Shown: positions 1 to 7,413 of the stretch, piece after piece
Layout: each line of letters opens with the position of its first letter
How positions within the stretch are numbered: position 1 is the first letter of the stretch
Source of the DNA: an uncultured Prevotella sp.
GTDB lineage: Bacteria > Bacteroidota > Bacteroidia > Bacteroidales > Bacteroidaceae
Direction of reading: 5' to 3'
Length of the DNA stretch: 20,461 nt
Assembly (NCBI GenBank): GCA_900540885.1
Contig: UQHJ01000044.1
Location: forward strand, 1-20,461
Notes under the pieces: model-generated
Told to the model about the DNA's origin: nothing
Seen by the model: only the letters and a program-made list of their open reading frames with translations
Databases searched by the model: none
Translations under genes and position numbers: made by a program

Positions 1-24
1 TAAGTCTTTTCGATTAAGGGGGCT

Positions 25-32
25 TACTTTTG
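25..32 (+). promoter_or_regulatory. candidate -7 element of the vapE promoter
   Basis: TACTTTTG matches the Bacteroidetes -7 consensus TAnnTTTG. No TTTG is found at the expected -33 distance, although a T-run lies at 7-10. Transcription would start near 37-40, placing the 43-73 hairpin at the very 5' end of the transcript. This is a motif match only. Confidence 0.3.
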
Positions 33-42
33 AAAAAATAAA

Positions 43-73
43 CCCCGAAGTCCTATTTTACAGGACTTCGGGG
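43..73. terminator. perfect 12-bp hairpin next to an SD-like sequence
   Basis: CCCCGAAGTCCT (43-54) and AGGACTTCGGGG (62-73) pair perfectly around a 7-nt loop. Read on the minus strand, the stem is followed by TTTATTTTTT, a typical intrinsic terminator tail. No minus-strand gene is seen immediately to its right, so it may end antisense transcription, be a bidirectional terminator of a gene left of the window, or be a 5' UTR hairpin of vapE. On the plus strand the stem runs directly into GGAGGA, 5 nt before the ATG at 83. Confidence 0.6.
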
Positions 74-89
74 AGGAATTTTATGTTCT

Positions 90-431
90 TTGAAGTTTTA
101 CCGGACAGCAATAATTAAAAATATAATTCGACAACTTTTCGACCTTGCTAAACAACTTTTTACCCAACTCTGTGACAATGATATTGTGCGTATTGTAAAA
201 GCCTGGGTGAAACGATTGCTTACCGAAGAGATAGAAAACGAAGTGGGTGCAAAAGAAGAAGCTCTTAAAGAGACTGTGCAAACACCACAACAAGCGCAGC
301 AAGTGGTAACGTCCACTCAAGCTGCTACGTCTAAAAAAGAAAAAAGCGAAACTTCATTGGTGGAACAGATGCAAGAAGTTATTCATGATAAATGGAATAT
401 TCGCTTTAATGAATTGGAGAATAATGTATAG
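90..431 (+). pseudogene. N-terminal part of an amber-split VapE-like gene
   Basis: This open frame has 113 codons, beginning at a possible TTG, and ends at TAG (429-431). The next codon starts the helicase ORF in the same frame with no gap, so both are one gene split by a single stop. Residues 1-45 form a basic/hydrophobic region, followed by a Glu/Gln/Thr-rich linker. The last residues (WNIRFNELENNV) resemble the region just before the helicase domain in Bacteroidetes VirE proteins, as recalled (RFN-x-x-TE-x-x-E-F/Y-R). The TAG then falls at about the position of Glu in that motif, so a one-base GAG to TAG or CAG to TAG change is plausible. A good SD-ATG pair exists at 74-85 but is out of frame by one base, suggesting a second lesion at the start. 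No primase domain is present. Confidence 0.6.
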
Positions 432-1508
432 TTGCAGCCCAAAGAGAGTGCAGCAGATGATGACTTTAAGCTGATGACGGAGCGTAGTCGCAATTCGCTG
501 ATTATGCACGTACAGAGTTCACTGCCACAGTGCTATCGCAGTTGGGTGGATGGTTACTTGAACTCTGAAGCGGTGCCTGCTTATCACCCTTTGCAACATT
601 ACCTTAATCACTTACCTCGATGGGACGGACGCAACCGATTGACGGAGGTGGCGCACATGGTGAGTCACGATGTATTGTGGGTGAAAGTATTCAGCCGCTG
701 GATGCGTGCTATGGTGGCTGGTTGGCAAAACACGGAGGAGAATTGCCATGTGTTTCAGAATCAGATTGCGCCTTTGCTCCTTAGCGACCGACAAGGTATG
801 GGTAAAAGTACGTTCTGTCGCACGCTGTTGCCGCCCGTATTGCGCCGTTATTACACCGATAAGTTTGACCTAACGGCCGATAGTGGCGCTGAAAAGAAAC
901 TGGGACGCTTTGCGCTGATTAATATGGACGAGTTTGATCGTTATAACGAACGTCAGATGGGCATTTTGAAAAACCTCATGCAGATGACGGACGTTAAAAT
1001 GCGTTTGCCGCGTGGTAGAAGTCAAATAATGGTTACGCGCATGGCTTCGTTTATTGGTACGAGCAACTACACGGAGTTGCTGACCGACCCTACGGGTTCA
1101 CGCCGTTTCTTCTGCCAACCTGTTGAGTTTGTCATGGGTGAGGTGACGGTTGACCATGACCAACTCTACGCGCAATTATTGGCTGAGATAGCTAAGGGCA
1201 AACCGCTCTTTTTTACCAAAGACGAGGAGCGCGAAATTGAATTGCATAATAAGGCTTACTACAAATTCTCGGCTGTGAATGATGTCTTTTCACGCTTTTA
1301 CATGGCTCCCGACGCTACTTGTAATCTTAAAAAGGACCAAACGATTACGTGGTTATCAGCCAGTGAACTTTTTGATGAACTAAAGACGCAAGCTCCCCGT
1401 TCATTGCAAGGCATCACTATCAAGCGTATCACCAAGGAGATGCGACGCTTAGGGGTGCCCCGCCGCCACTTGTGTGAAGGGAATGTCTGGGGGGTGAAGA
1501 AGAGATAA
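432..1508 (+). CDS. VapE/VirE-family P-loop helicase-like protein (DUF3874 type), C-terminal part
   Basis: This is a 358-codon open frame carrying the whole ATPase core of a virulence-associated E (VapE, superfamily 3 helicase-like) protein. Walker A is GMGKST at residues 122-127. Walker B is INMDEFD with D166 and E167. Sensor 1 is GTSN near 209-212, and the arginine finger is GSRRF near 222-226. Residues 231-358 match the position of the DUF3874 domain in Bacteroidetes proteins. VapE-type proteins occur on phage-related islands and other mobile elements and are thought to act on DNA, but the substrate here is unknown. The frame starts with TTG directly after the amber codon. If translated alone, ATG at 474 or 504 would be more usual starts. 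The gene may be a recent pseudogene, a readthrough product or a separate fragment. It converges on the ribosomal operon. Confidence 0.75.
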   Translation: MQPKESAADDDFKLMTERSRNSLIMHVQSSLPQCYRSWVDGYLNSEAVPAYHPLQHYLNHLPRWDGRNRLTEVAHMVSHDVLWVKVFSRWMRAMVAGWQNTEENCHVFQNQIAPLLLSDRQGMGKSTFCRTLLPPVLRRYYTDKFDLTADSGAEKKLGRFALINMDEFDRYNERQMGILKNLMQMTDVKMRLPRGRSQIMVTRMASFIGTSNYTELLTDPTGSRRFFCQPVEFVMGEVTVDHDQLYAQLLAEIAKGKPLFFTKDEEREIELHNKAYYKFSAVNDVFSRFYMAPDATCNLKKDQTITWLSASELFDELKTQAPRSLQGITIKRITKEMRRLGVPRRHLCEGNVWGVKKR

Positions 1509-1765
1509 ACTGCAATTTATCTGCCTAACGAGAATGAACATTAACGAAAAAATTAATGAAATAATTAATGTTCAATTAATGATAATTAATGTTCAAGACA
1601 AAGCGCGAAGCGCATAACATAAATAGTTAACGTTTAAAATTAGGCGCGCTTCGCGCGTTGTTTTGAACATTAATTATCATTAATTGAACATTAATTATTT
1701 CATTAATTTTTTTGTTAATTATTCGTTAATGTTCATTCTCGTTAGGCCGACAAATTACAGTTTAT
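1505..1765. repeat. 261-bp fold-back element (long imperfect inverted repeat)
   Basis: The left arm (1505-1613) and right arm (1646-1765) are reverse complements with about five mismatches and one insertion of 10-11 nt in the right arm. The loop is 32 nt (1614-1645) and contains GTTAAC. The outer 35 nt of each arm end with the ATAAACTG motif and CTAACGAGAATGAAC. The inner parts are AT-rich, built from AATTAATG and TTAATGTTCAA units, and each arm closes with a GCGCGAAGCGC block. There is no ORF inside. It starts at the stop codon of the vapE frame and lies between convergent genes. It resembles a fold-back or MITE-like element. No clear target-site duplication is seen. Confidence 0.85.
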
Positions 1766-1829
1766 TAAATCGATTTTGATGCTTTATAAGTTTAAAAAGG
1801 TCTGCGTTTAGAACACCCTATTTAACGTT

Positions 1830-1871
1830 AAAAAGCGCAACCACGAGCTTAGTGTGCTTGCAGTTGCGCTT
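1830..1871 (-). terminator. intrinsic terminator of the ribosomal superoperon
   Basis: AAGCGCAAC (1833-1841) pairs with GTTGCGCTT (1863-1871) over 9 bp. In the minus-strand transcript the stem ends in a run of five T (1834-1830). It lies about 60 nt beyond the rplQ stop and is the best candidate for the end of the superoperon mRNA. Confidence 0.65.
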
Positions 1872-1889
1872 AATGTATGTAGTAAGAGC

Positions 1890-1922
1890 CGACGTGTGCT
1901 TGGACACACACGTCGATCCAAG
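1890..1922 (-). other. rplQ 3' UTR hairpin with an alternative fold
   Basis: CGACGTGTG (1890-1898) pairs with CACACGTCG (1907-1915) with an 8-nt loop. A second pairing, CTTGGA (1899-1904) with TCCAAG (1917-1922), uses overlapping bases and cannot form together with the first. There is no T-tail, so it is not itself an intrinsic terminator. It sits between the rplQ stop and the terminator. Confidence 0.5.
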
Positions 1923-1932
1923 TTTCGCAATA

Positions 1933-2418
1933 TTACTCAGCCTTTGCTTCTTCAGCAGGGGCTTCAGTTGCTTCAGCAGTTGCAGGAGCTTCAGCAGTAG
2001 CTGCGGCCTTCTTGCTGCGGCGAGTACGAGTAGCCTTCTTCTTCGTCTTGGCCATGTTCTCATCGAAGTCAACGAGTTCGATGAAGCACATTTCAGACGC
2101 ATCGCTGGCACGGAAACCAGTCTTGATGATGCGAGTGTAGCCACCAGGACGGTCAAGCACCTTGCTACGAACCTCACGGAAGAGCTCGGTTACGGCAACC
2201 TTGTCCTGAAGATAGCTGAATACTACACGACGAGAATTCATTGTATCGTCCTTGCTCTTAGTGATCAGGGGCTCAACGTACTTCTTCAGCGCCTTAGCCT
2301 TGGCCAGAGTCGTAGTGATTCTTTTGTGCTTGATCAAAGAGCAAGCCATGTTTGAGAGCATGGCGCTTCTATGAGAAGCAGTACGGCTCAGATGGTTGAA
2401 TTTTTTATTGTGTCTCAT
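1933..2418 (-). CDS. rplQ: 50S ribosomal protein L17
   Basis: L17 binds 23S rRNA near the exit of the peptide tunnel and is universal in bacteria. The protein has 161 residues. The start MRHNKKFNHLSRTASHR and the core to about residue 122 are typical. Residues 123-161 form a Lys-rich then Ala/Glu/Thr-rich tail of low complexity, absent from the 127-residue E. coli protein and usual in Bacteroidetes. It is the last gene of the superoperon, 8 nt after rpoA, and is followed by two hairpins. The ATG at 2418 agrees with the family start. Confidence 0.97.
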   Translation of the reverse strand: MRHNKKFNHLSRTASHRSAMLSNMACSLIKHKRITTTLAKAKALKKYVEPLITKSKDDTMNSRRVVFSYLQDKVAVTELFREVRSKVLDRPGGYTRIIKTGFRASDASEMCFIELVDFDENMAKTKKKATRTRRSKKAAATAEAPATAEATEAPAEEAKAE

Positions 2419-2426
2419 TTCAGATA

Positions 2427-3419
2427 TTAATCTTTATCTAATTTATACTTAGAAATGTCAGTTCCAAACGACAGATTCAGACTCTCGAGCAAATCATCAA
2501 GCTCAGTGAGCGATTTCTTACCAAAGTTGCGGAACTTCAAGAGGTCGTTCTTGTTATACTGAACAAGCTCGCCAAGTGTCTCAACATCAGCAGCCTTCAA
2601 GCAATTGAGGGCACGAACCGAGAGGTTCATGTCAGTCAACTTCGTCTTGAGCAACTGACGCATGTGAAGCACTTCTTCATCAAACTCTTCGTTATCAGTA
2701 TCGGGCTTGTCCTCCATGGTGATCTTCTCGTCAGAGAAAAGCATGAAGTGGTAAATCAAGATTTTAGCGGCCTCCTTCAGGGCATCCTTCGGGTGAATGG
2801 AACCGTCCGTAGTGATTTCAAGCACAAGCTTGTCGTAGTCAGTCTTCTGCTCAACACGGAAAGGCTCTACAGCGTACTTGACGTTACGGATAGGAGTGTA
2901 AATAGAGTCGATAGCAATCTCGTTAATGTCTTGGCAGAACTCACGATTCTCGTCAGCGGGAACGTAACCTCTACCCTTATTGATCGAGATTGTTATCTGC
3001 ATCGTGGCTTTAGAATCTAAGTGACAAATCACTAATTCAGGATTTAACACTTCAAATCCATTGAGAAAGTTGTTAATATCGCCAGCTTTAAACTCAGTAG
3101 AGTTAGAGATGGTGATAGTAGCCTTCTCTGTTTCGTACTCATCTACAATCTGCTTGAAACGAACTTGCTTCAAGTTGAGTATAATGTTGGTCACGTCTTC
3201 CTTTACTCCAGGCACGGTGGCAAACTCGTGTTCTACACCTTCAATCTTGATAGTGTTGATAGCGAAGCCCTCGAGCGAAGAAAGTAGGATGCGACGCAAT
3301 GCATTTCCGACAGTAGTGCCGAAACCTGGCTCCAAGGGGCGGAATTCAAACTTGCCGTACTTAGAGTCGCTTTCCAACATTATTACTTTGTCAGGTTTTT
3401 GAAATGCTAATATCGCCAT
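2427..3419 (-). CDS. rpoA: DNA-directed RNA polymerase subunit alpha
   Basis: The alpha subunit forms the dimer on which RNA polymerase assembles, and its C-terminal domain contacts upstream DNA and activators. The protein has 330 residues, the normal length. The N-terminal domain (about 1-230) carries the assembly motif GFGTTVGNALRRILL from about residue 32. A short acidic linker (KPDTDNEEFDEE) precedes the C-terminal domain (about 255-330), where the helix-hairpin-helix FRNFGKKSLTEL is intact. It lies between rpsD and rplQ as in the usual alpha operon, so polymerase supply is tied to ribosomal protein supply. Confidence 0.98.
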   Translation of the reverse strand: MAILAFQKPDKVIMLESDSKYGKFEFRPLEPGFGTTVGNALRRILLSSLEGFAINTIKIEGVEHEFATVPGVKEDVTNIILNLKQVRFKQIVDEYETEKATITISNSTEFKAGDINNFLNGFEVLNPELVICHLDSKATMQITISINKGRGYVPADENREFCQDINEIAIDSIYTPIRNVKYAVEPFRVEQKTDYDKLVLEITTDGSIHPKDALKEAAKILIYHFMLFSDEKITMEDKPDTDNEEFDEEVLHMRQLLKTKLTDMNLSVRALNCLKAADVETLGELVQYNKNDLLKFRNFGKKSLTELDDLLESLNLSFGTDISKYKLDKD

Positions 3420-3439
3420 GAATGTAAGGGAATTATTGA

Positions 3440-4048
3440 TTAGTTTTTAGAGTACAACTCGACGATCAACTGCTCCTTGATGTTCTCAGGGATGTCAGCA
3501 CGTTCGGGCTTGTGAAGGAGCTTACCGCTCTTAGTAGTCTCATCCCATTCAATCCAAGGATACTTGCTGTGATTGAAGCCTGCCAATGAATCAGCGATAA
3601 CTTCGAGAGACTTAGACTTTTCGCGAACAGCTACGATCTGACCGGGCTTAACGCTGTAAGAAGCGATGTTAACTACGCGGCCATCAACCGTGATGTGCTT
3701 GTGATTAACGAGCTGACGAGCTGCTGCACGAGTAGGAGCAATACCAAGACGGTATACTACATTGTCGAGACGGCACTCAAGGCTCTGGAGAAGAATCTCA
3801 CCAGTAATGCCTGAAGCAGATGCGGCCTTCTCAAAAAGGTTGCGGAACTGCTTTTCAAGTACACCGTAAGTGTACTTAGCCTTCTGCTTCTCAGCGAGCA
3901 TAACACCGTACTCAGAAGTCTTACGACGACGGTTGTTACCATGCTGGCCAGGAGGGAAGTTACGCTTTGCTAACACTTTGTCAGCACCGAAGATAGCCTC
4001 ACCAAACTTACGGGCGATACGAGACTTAGGTCCAATATATCTTGCCAT
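3440..4048 (-). CDS. rpsD: 30S ribosomal protein S4
   Basis: S4 is a primary 16S rRNA binder that starts 30S assembly. In E. coli it also represses the alpha operon. The protein has 202 residues. The N-terminal domain starts MARYIGPKSRIARKFGE and has none of the four cysteines of the zinc-binding form, so it is the zinc-free (C-minus) type. The S4 RNA-binding domain follows from about residue 92 (CRLDNVVYRLG, then VNHKHITVDGRVVNI). The C-terminal end is typical. It lies 20 nt upstream of rpoA. The sequence does not show whether autoregulation is kept here. Confidence 0.98.
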   Translation of the reverse strand: MARYIGPKSRIARKFGEAIFGADKVLAKRNFPPGQHGNNRRRKTSEYGVMLAEKQKAKYTYGVLEKQFRNLFEKAASASGITGEILLQSLECRLDNVVYRLGIAPTRAAARQLVNHKHITVDGRVVNIASYSVKPGQIVAVREKSKSLEVIADSLAGFNHSKYPWIEWDETTKSGKLLHKPERADIPENIKEQLIVELYSKN

Positions 4049-4085
4049 TGTATTCTTATTTCTTTTACTATAAAACTAACGTGTG

Positions 4086-4475
4086 TTATACTCTTCTGCG
4101 CTTCGGAGGACGGCAGCCGTTGTGAGGAAGTGGAGTAACGTCGATGATCTCAGTTACCATGATGCCTGCACCGTGGATAGCACGGATAGCAGATTCACGA
4201 CCATTACCGGGACCTTTAACGTATGCCTTCACCTTGCGGAGACCGAGGTCATAAGCTACTTTGGCACAATCCTGAGCGGCCATCTGAGCTGCGTAAGGAG
4301 TGTTCTTCTTAGAACCACGGAAGCCCATCTTACCGGCAGAAGACCAAGAAATAATCTGGCCCTCGCTATTTGCAAGAGACACAATGATATTGTTGAAAGA
4401 GCTGTGAACGTGGAGCTGACCCATAGCGTCAACTTTCACGTTTCTCTTCTTTGCTGCAACTGTTTTCTTTGCCAT
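4086..4475 (-). CDS. rpsK: 30S ribosomal protein S11
   Basis: S11 sits on the 30S platform next to the mRNA exit and S21. The protein has 129 residues with the standard core (VHSSFNNIIVSL, then GFRGSKKNTPYAAQMAA) and the invariant C-terminus PHNGCRPPKRRRV. A basic N-terminus (MAKKTVAAKKRNVK) replaces the usual lysine-rich leader. It lies between rpsM (9 nt upstream) and rpsD (37 nt downstream). The ATG at 4475 fits the family. Confidence 0.98.
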   Translation of the reverse strand: MAKKTVAAKKRNVKVDAMGQLHVHSSFNNIIVSLANSEGQIISWSSAGKMGFRGSKKNTPYAAQMAAQDCAKVAYDLGLRKVKAYVKGPGNGRESAIRAIHGAGIMVTEIIDVTPLPHNGCRPPKRRRV

Positions 4476-4484
4476 ATTTATTTA

Positions 4485-4865
4485 TTATTTAGTAGCTTTC
4501 TTCTTGTTAGCAACGGTCTTCTTACGACCCTTGCGAGTACGAGCATTGTTCTTTGTGCTTTGACCACGAACGGGAAGACCGTTACGATGGCGAACACCAC
4601 GGTAGCAACCAATGTCCATAAGACGCTTGATGTTCAGCTGGATTTCAGAGCGAAGGTCACCTTCTACCTTGAAGTTAGCACCAATGATCTCACGGATCTT
4701 GGCTGCTTGGTCATCAGTCCAATCCTTCACTTTGATATCTCTGTCAATGCCGGCTTCGTCCAAGATTTTAGCCGAGCTACTACGACCTATACCGTAGATG
4801 TAGGTCAGGGCGATCTCACCACGCTTGTTCTGAGGGAGGTCAACACCAACAATTCTTATTGCCAT
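4485..4865 (-). CDS. rpsM: 30S ribosomal protein S13
   Basis: S13 is in the 30S head and forms bridges with the 50S subunit and contacts P-site tRNA. The protein has 126 residues. It starts MAIRIVGVDLPQNKR, has the helix-two-turn-helix segment around YIYGIGRSSSAKIL, the conserved block CYRGVRHRNGLPVRGQ, and a basic tail NNARTRKGRKK. It follows rpmJ by 28 nt and heads the alpha segment. Confidence 0.98.
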   Translation of the reverse strand: MAIRIVGVDLPQNKRGEIALTYIYGIGRSSSAKILDEAGIDRDIKVKDWTDDQAAKIREIIGANFKVEGDLRSEIQLNIKRLMDIGCYRGVRHRNGLPVRGQSTKNNARTRKGRKKTVANKKKATK

Positions 4866-4893
4866 ATTTTATTTTGTTTATTGCGGAACTTGG

Positions 4894-5010
4894 TTAACCC
4901 TGACGCATTTTGAACTTAGGGTTCTTTTTGTTAATCACAAACAGACGGCCTTTGCGACGTACAATCTTGCAATCTGCAGACCGTTTCTTTAATGATGCTC
5001 TTGTTTTCAT
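4894..5010 (-). CDS. rpmJ: 50S ribosomal protein L36, cysteine-poor form
   Basis: This is a 38-codon gene between infA (9 nt upstream) and rpsM. The translation starts MKTRASLKKRSADCKIVRRK and ends KKNPKFKMRQG, the exact length and ends of L36. The usual L36 binds zinc through C11, C14, C27 and H33. Here only C14 remains: position 11 is Ser, 27 is Asn and 33 is Phe. The ribbon therefore cannot hold zinc in the normal way and this is a C-minus type. It is easily missed because of its size. Confidence 0.95.
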   Translation of the reverse strand: MKTRASLKKRSADCKIVRRKGRLFVINKKNPKFKMRQG

Positions 5011-5019
5011 ATGTTTTGT

Positions 5020-5238
5020 TTATTTGTATCTGAACACAATTCTTCCTTTCGAAAGATCGTACGGACTCATTTCGACCTTTACCTTATCGCCAGGTAAAAT
5101 TTTGATGTAGTGCATACGCATCTTACCTGAGATGTGGGCCGTAATTTCGTGTCCGTTCTCTAATTCTACACGGAACATAGCATTGCTCAATGCTTCAACG
5201 ATTGTCCCGTCTTGTTCGATAGCAGCTTCTTTTGCCAT
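5020..5238 (-). CDS. infA: translation initiation factor IF-1
   Basis: IF-1 covers the 30S A site during initiation. The protein has 72 residues, the usual size, and is a single OB (S1-like) fold: the GTIVEALSNAMFRVELENGH strand region, then GKMRMHYIKILPGDKVKVE, and the end YDLSKGRIVFRYK. The start lies 1 nt after the map stop codon (TAATATG), so the two are probably translationally coupled. Confidence 0.98.
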   Translation of the reverse strand: MAKEAAIEQDGTIVEALSNAMFRVELENGHEITAHISGKMRMHYIKILPGDKVKVEMSPYDLSKGRIVFRYK

Positions 5239-5239
5239 A

Positions 5240-6034
5240 TTAATGTTTTTGTCTTTCTACTTCTTCAATTTCGTCGAACGTCGACATGAGGTCGGCCTTA
5301 CCATGATGAATGGCTATGGTGTGTTCGAAGTGGGCAGCGGGTAGTCCGTCACGTGTGACAACTCCCCAACGGTCTTCGAGCATGGCTAACTCGTGCGAGC
5401 CCATCGTTATCATTGGTTCGATAGCGATGCATAAGCCGTTTTTCAACTGCTTGCCCGTACCTTGTCGGCCGTAGTTGGGCACCTGTGGGTCTTCATGCAT
5501 CTCATGTCCGATGCCATGACCTACAAATTCTCTTACTACGCCATAACCGTGTGCTTCGCAATGGTTTTGAACGGCATAGCCTATATCGCCTAAGCGGTGT
5601 CCTACGATGGCTTGTTCTATACCCTTGTAAAGTGATTCCTTCGTAATGCGAAGCAACTCCTTGACTTCGGGCTTTACCTCACCTACACAGAAAGTGTAGC
5701 ATGAGTCGCCACAAAAACCATCAATAAACGTTCCACAATCAACTGAAACTATATCACCATCTCGTAGCGGTTCGTCATTCGGAATGCCGTGTACCACTAC
5801 ATTGTTTACTGATGTACAAATACTGGCGGGGAAAGGGCCACCATACGGATTGGGGAAACCTTTAAATGTGGGTTCCGCACCGTGGTCGCGAATAAATTGT
5901 TCAGCCAAGGTGTCTAACTGTCGAGTTGTGACACCCGGCTCAACAATTTTTGCTATTTCAGTGAGCGTTGCACTAACCAAGAGGTTAGCCTTGCGCAACA
6001 ACTCTATCTCATCGTCGGTCTTCAGATAAATCAT
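5240..6034 (-). CDS. map: type I methionine aminopeptidase
   Basis: Map removes the initiator methionine from nascent proteins in the cytoplasm. The protein has 264 residues, the length of the short type Ia form without an N-terminal zinc extension. All catalytic residues are visible: H82 (VHGIP), metal ligands D99 and D110 in the SVDCGTFIDGFCGD segment, H173 in GHGIGHEMHEDP, E206 in AIEPM, and E237 in the FEHTI segment. It lies 15 nt after secY and 1 nt before infA, an arrangement common in spc operons. The ATG at 6034 gives MIYLKTDDEIELL, a typical start. Confidence 0.97.
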   Translation of the reverse strand: MIYLKTDDEIELLRKANLLVSATLTEIAKIVEPGVTTRQLDTLAEQFIRDHGAEPTFKGFPNPYGGPFPASICTSVNNVVVHGIPNDEPLRDGDIVSVDCGTFIDGFCGDSCYTFCVGEVKPEVKELLRITKESLYKGIEQAIVGHRLGDIGYAVQNHCEAHGYGVVREFVGHGIGHEMHEDPQVPNYGRQGTGKQLKNGLCIAIEPMITMGSHELAMLEDRWGVVTRDGLPAAHFEHTIAIHHGKADLMSTFDEIEEVERQKH

Positions 6035-6049
6035 TCAGACTAAAAGTAA

Positions 6050-7399
6050 TTAATAGGCAGCTACCTTCGTTGAACGTGTGCGGACGTGTCCTGAATTGAG
6101 GAGTCCGTCGTAGTGGCGCACCAAGAGGTGGCTCTCAATCTGTTGTAACGTGTCCAGTACAACACCCACGAGGATAAGCAAAGACGTTCCTCCGAAGAAT
6201 TGGGCAAACTCTTGCTTTACGCCGAAGATGCCAGCGAAAGCAGGCATGATAGCGATCAAAGCGATGAAGAGTGAACCAGGGAAAGTGATGCTTGACATCA
6301 CGTGGTCTAAGTAATCTGCTGTGGGTTTGCCAGGCTTAACACCTGGAATGAAACCGTTATTACGCTTCATATCTTCAGCCATCTGAACGGGGTTCAATGT
6401 AATGGCTGTATAGAAGTAAGTAAACGCTACAATCAGGATGACGAACACTGCGTTGTAAAGTACGCTTGTGTGATCCAGGAACTGATTCAATACCCAGCTA
6501 CCTCCGTTCTTAGAAACGGTCTGGGCAAGAGTCAGGGGTATGAACATGATAGCCTGTGCGAAGATGATAGGCATTACGTTAGCTGCGAAGAGCTTGAGGG
6601 GGATGTACTGACGTGCACCGCCCACTGCGCGATTGCCTTCAATTCGTTGAGCATACTGTACAGGCACCTTGCGAGTGGCCTTTACCAACATAATGGCAAG
6701 CGCCATTACGAAGAGCAGTGCAATAATCTCGAAGAGGAACTTAATTAAGCCACCACCTTCGGCACCGCTGAATGCAGTAACAAATTCAGCAACAAAGGCA
6801 CTCGGCATACGTGCAATGATACCAATCATAATGATAAGTGATACACCATTACCGACACCCTTGTCAGTGATTCTTTCGCCGAGCCACAGGACAAACATAC
6901 TACCTGCCGCAAGGATAATCGTAGACGACAACATGAACCAGAATCCGTCTCCTACAAGGAATGCACCTGAACCTGCGGTCTGTGCCTTGAGGTTAATCAA
7001 GTATGAAGGAGCCTGGAAGAGCAAGATTGCTATAGTCAACCAGCGAGTGATTTGATTAATCTTGCGACGACCACTTTCGCCTTCACGCTGCATCTTCTGG
7101 AAGTAAGGAACAGCGATGGCGAGAAGCTGGATGACGATTGATGCAGAAATGTAGGGCATGATACCCAAGGCAAACACCGAAGCGTTTGAGAAGGCACCAC
7201 CCGAGAACATATTCAACAATGACATCAAACCTTCGCTCGTTTGATTTTGCAAAGCTTGCAAACGTGCGGGATCAATACCAGGAAGCACGATAAACGAGCC
7301 GAAGCGATATATAGCAACAAAGAGAATGGTGATGAGGAGGCGCGTACGCAAGTCCTCAATTCTCCAAATGTTCTTGATGGTCTCGATTATTTTTTTCAT
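6050..7399 (-). CDS. secY: protein translocase subunit SecY
   Basis: SecY is the pore of the SecYEG channel in the inner membrane. The protein has 449 residues with about ten hydrophobic segments. The first follows the cytosolic lead DLRTRLLITI. The plug/TM2 area is around NMFSGGAFSNASVFALGIMPYI (about residues 63-84), and the conserved cytosolic loop is GERITDKGVGNGVSL. The C5 loop includes MKRNNGFIPGVKPGKPT. It lies 14 nt after rplO, as in most spc operons. Co-transcription with ribosomal proteins matches channel supply to ribosome number. Confidence 0.98.
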   Translation of the reverse strand: MKKIIETIKNIWRIEDLRTRLLITILFVAIYRFGSFIVLPGIDPARLQALQNQTSEGLMSLLNMFSGGAFSNASVFALGIMPYISASIVIQLLAIAVPYFQKMQREGESGRRKINQITRWLTIAILLFQAPSYLINLKAQTAGSGAFLVGDGFWFMLSSTIILAAGSMFVLWLGERITDKGVGNGVSLIIMIGIIARMPSAFVAEFVTAFSGAEGGGLIKFLFEIIALLFVMALAIMLVKATRKVPVQYAQRIEGNRAVGGARQYIPLKLFAANVMPIIFAQAIMFIPLTLAQTVSKNGGSWVLNQFLDHTSVLYNAVFVILIVAFTYFYTAITLNPVQMAEDMKRNNGFIPGVKPGKPTADYLDHVMSSITFPGSLFIALIAIMPAFAGIFGVKQEFAQFFGGTSLLILVGVVLDTLQQIESHLLVRHYDGLLNSGHVRTRSTKVAAY

Positions 7400-7413
7400 C
7401 GAAGTAGGATTGA

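Noticed and set aside
429..434. Alternative genetic code with TAG as a sense codon, as in some gut phages
   Set aside because: One TAG in one gene is not enough, the surrounding genes give no further evidence, and a point mutation explains it more simply.
1530..1740. Repeated AATTAATG/TTAATGTTCAA units as a CRISPR array
   Set aside because: Units are too short and irregular, with no unique spacers; they are explained by the fold-back symmetry and AT-rich sequence.
4083..4913. A 276-codon open frame on the plus strand across rpsK and rpsM
   Set aside because: It is antisense to two certain ribosomal genes and its translation has no recognisable domain; it is a by-product of codon bias.
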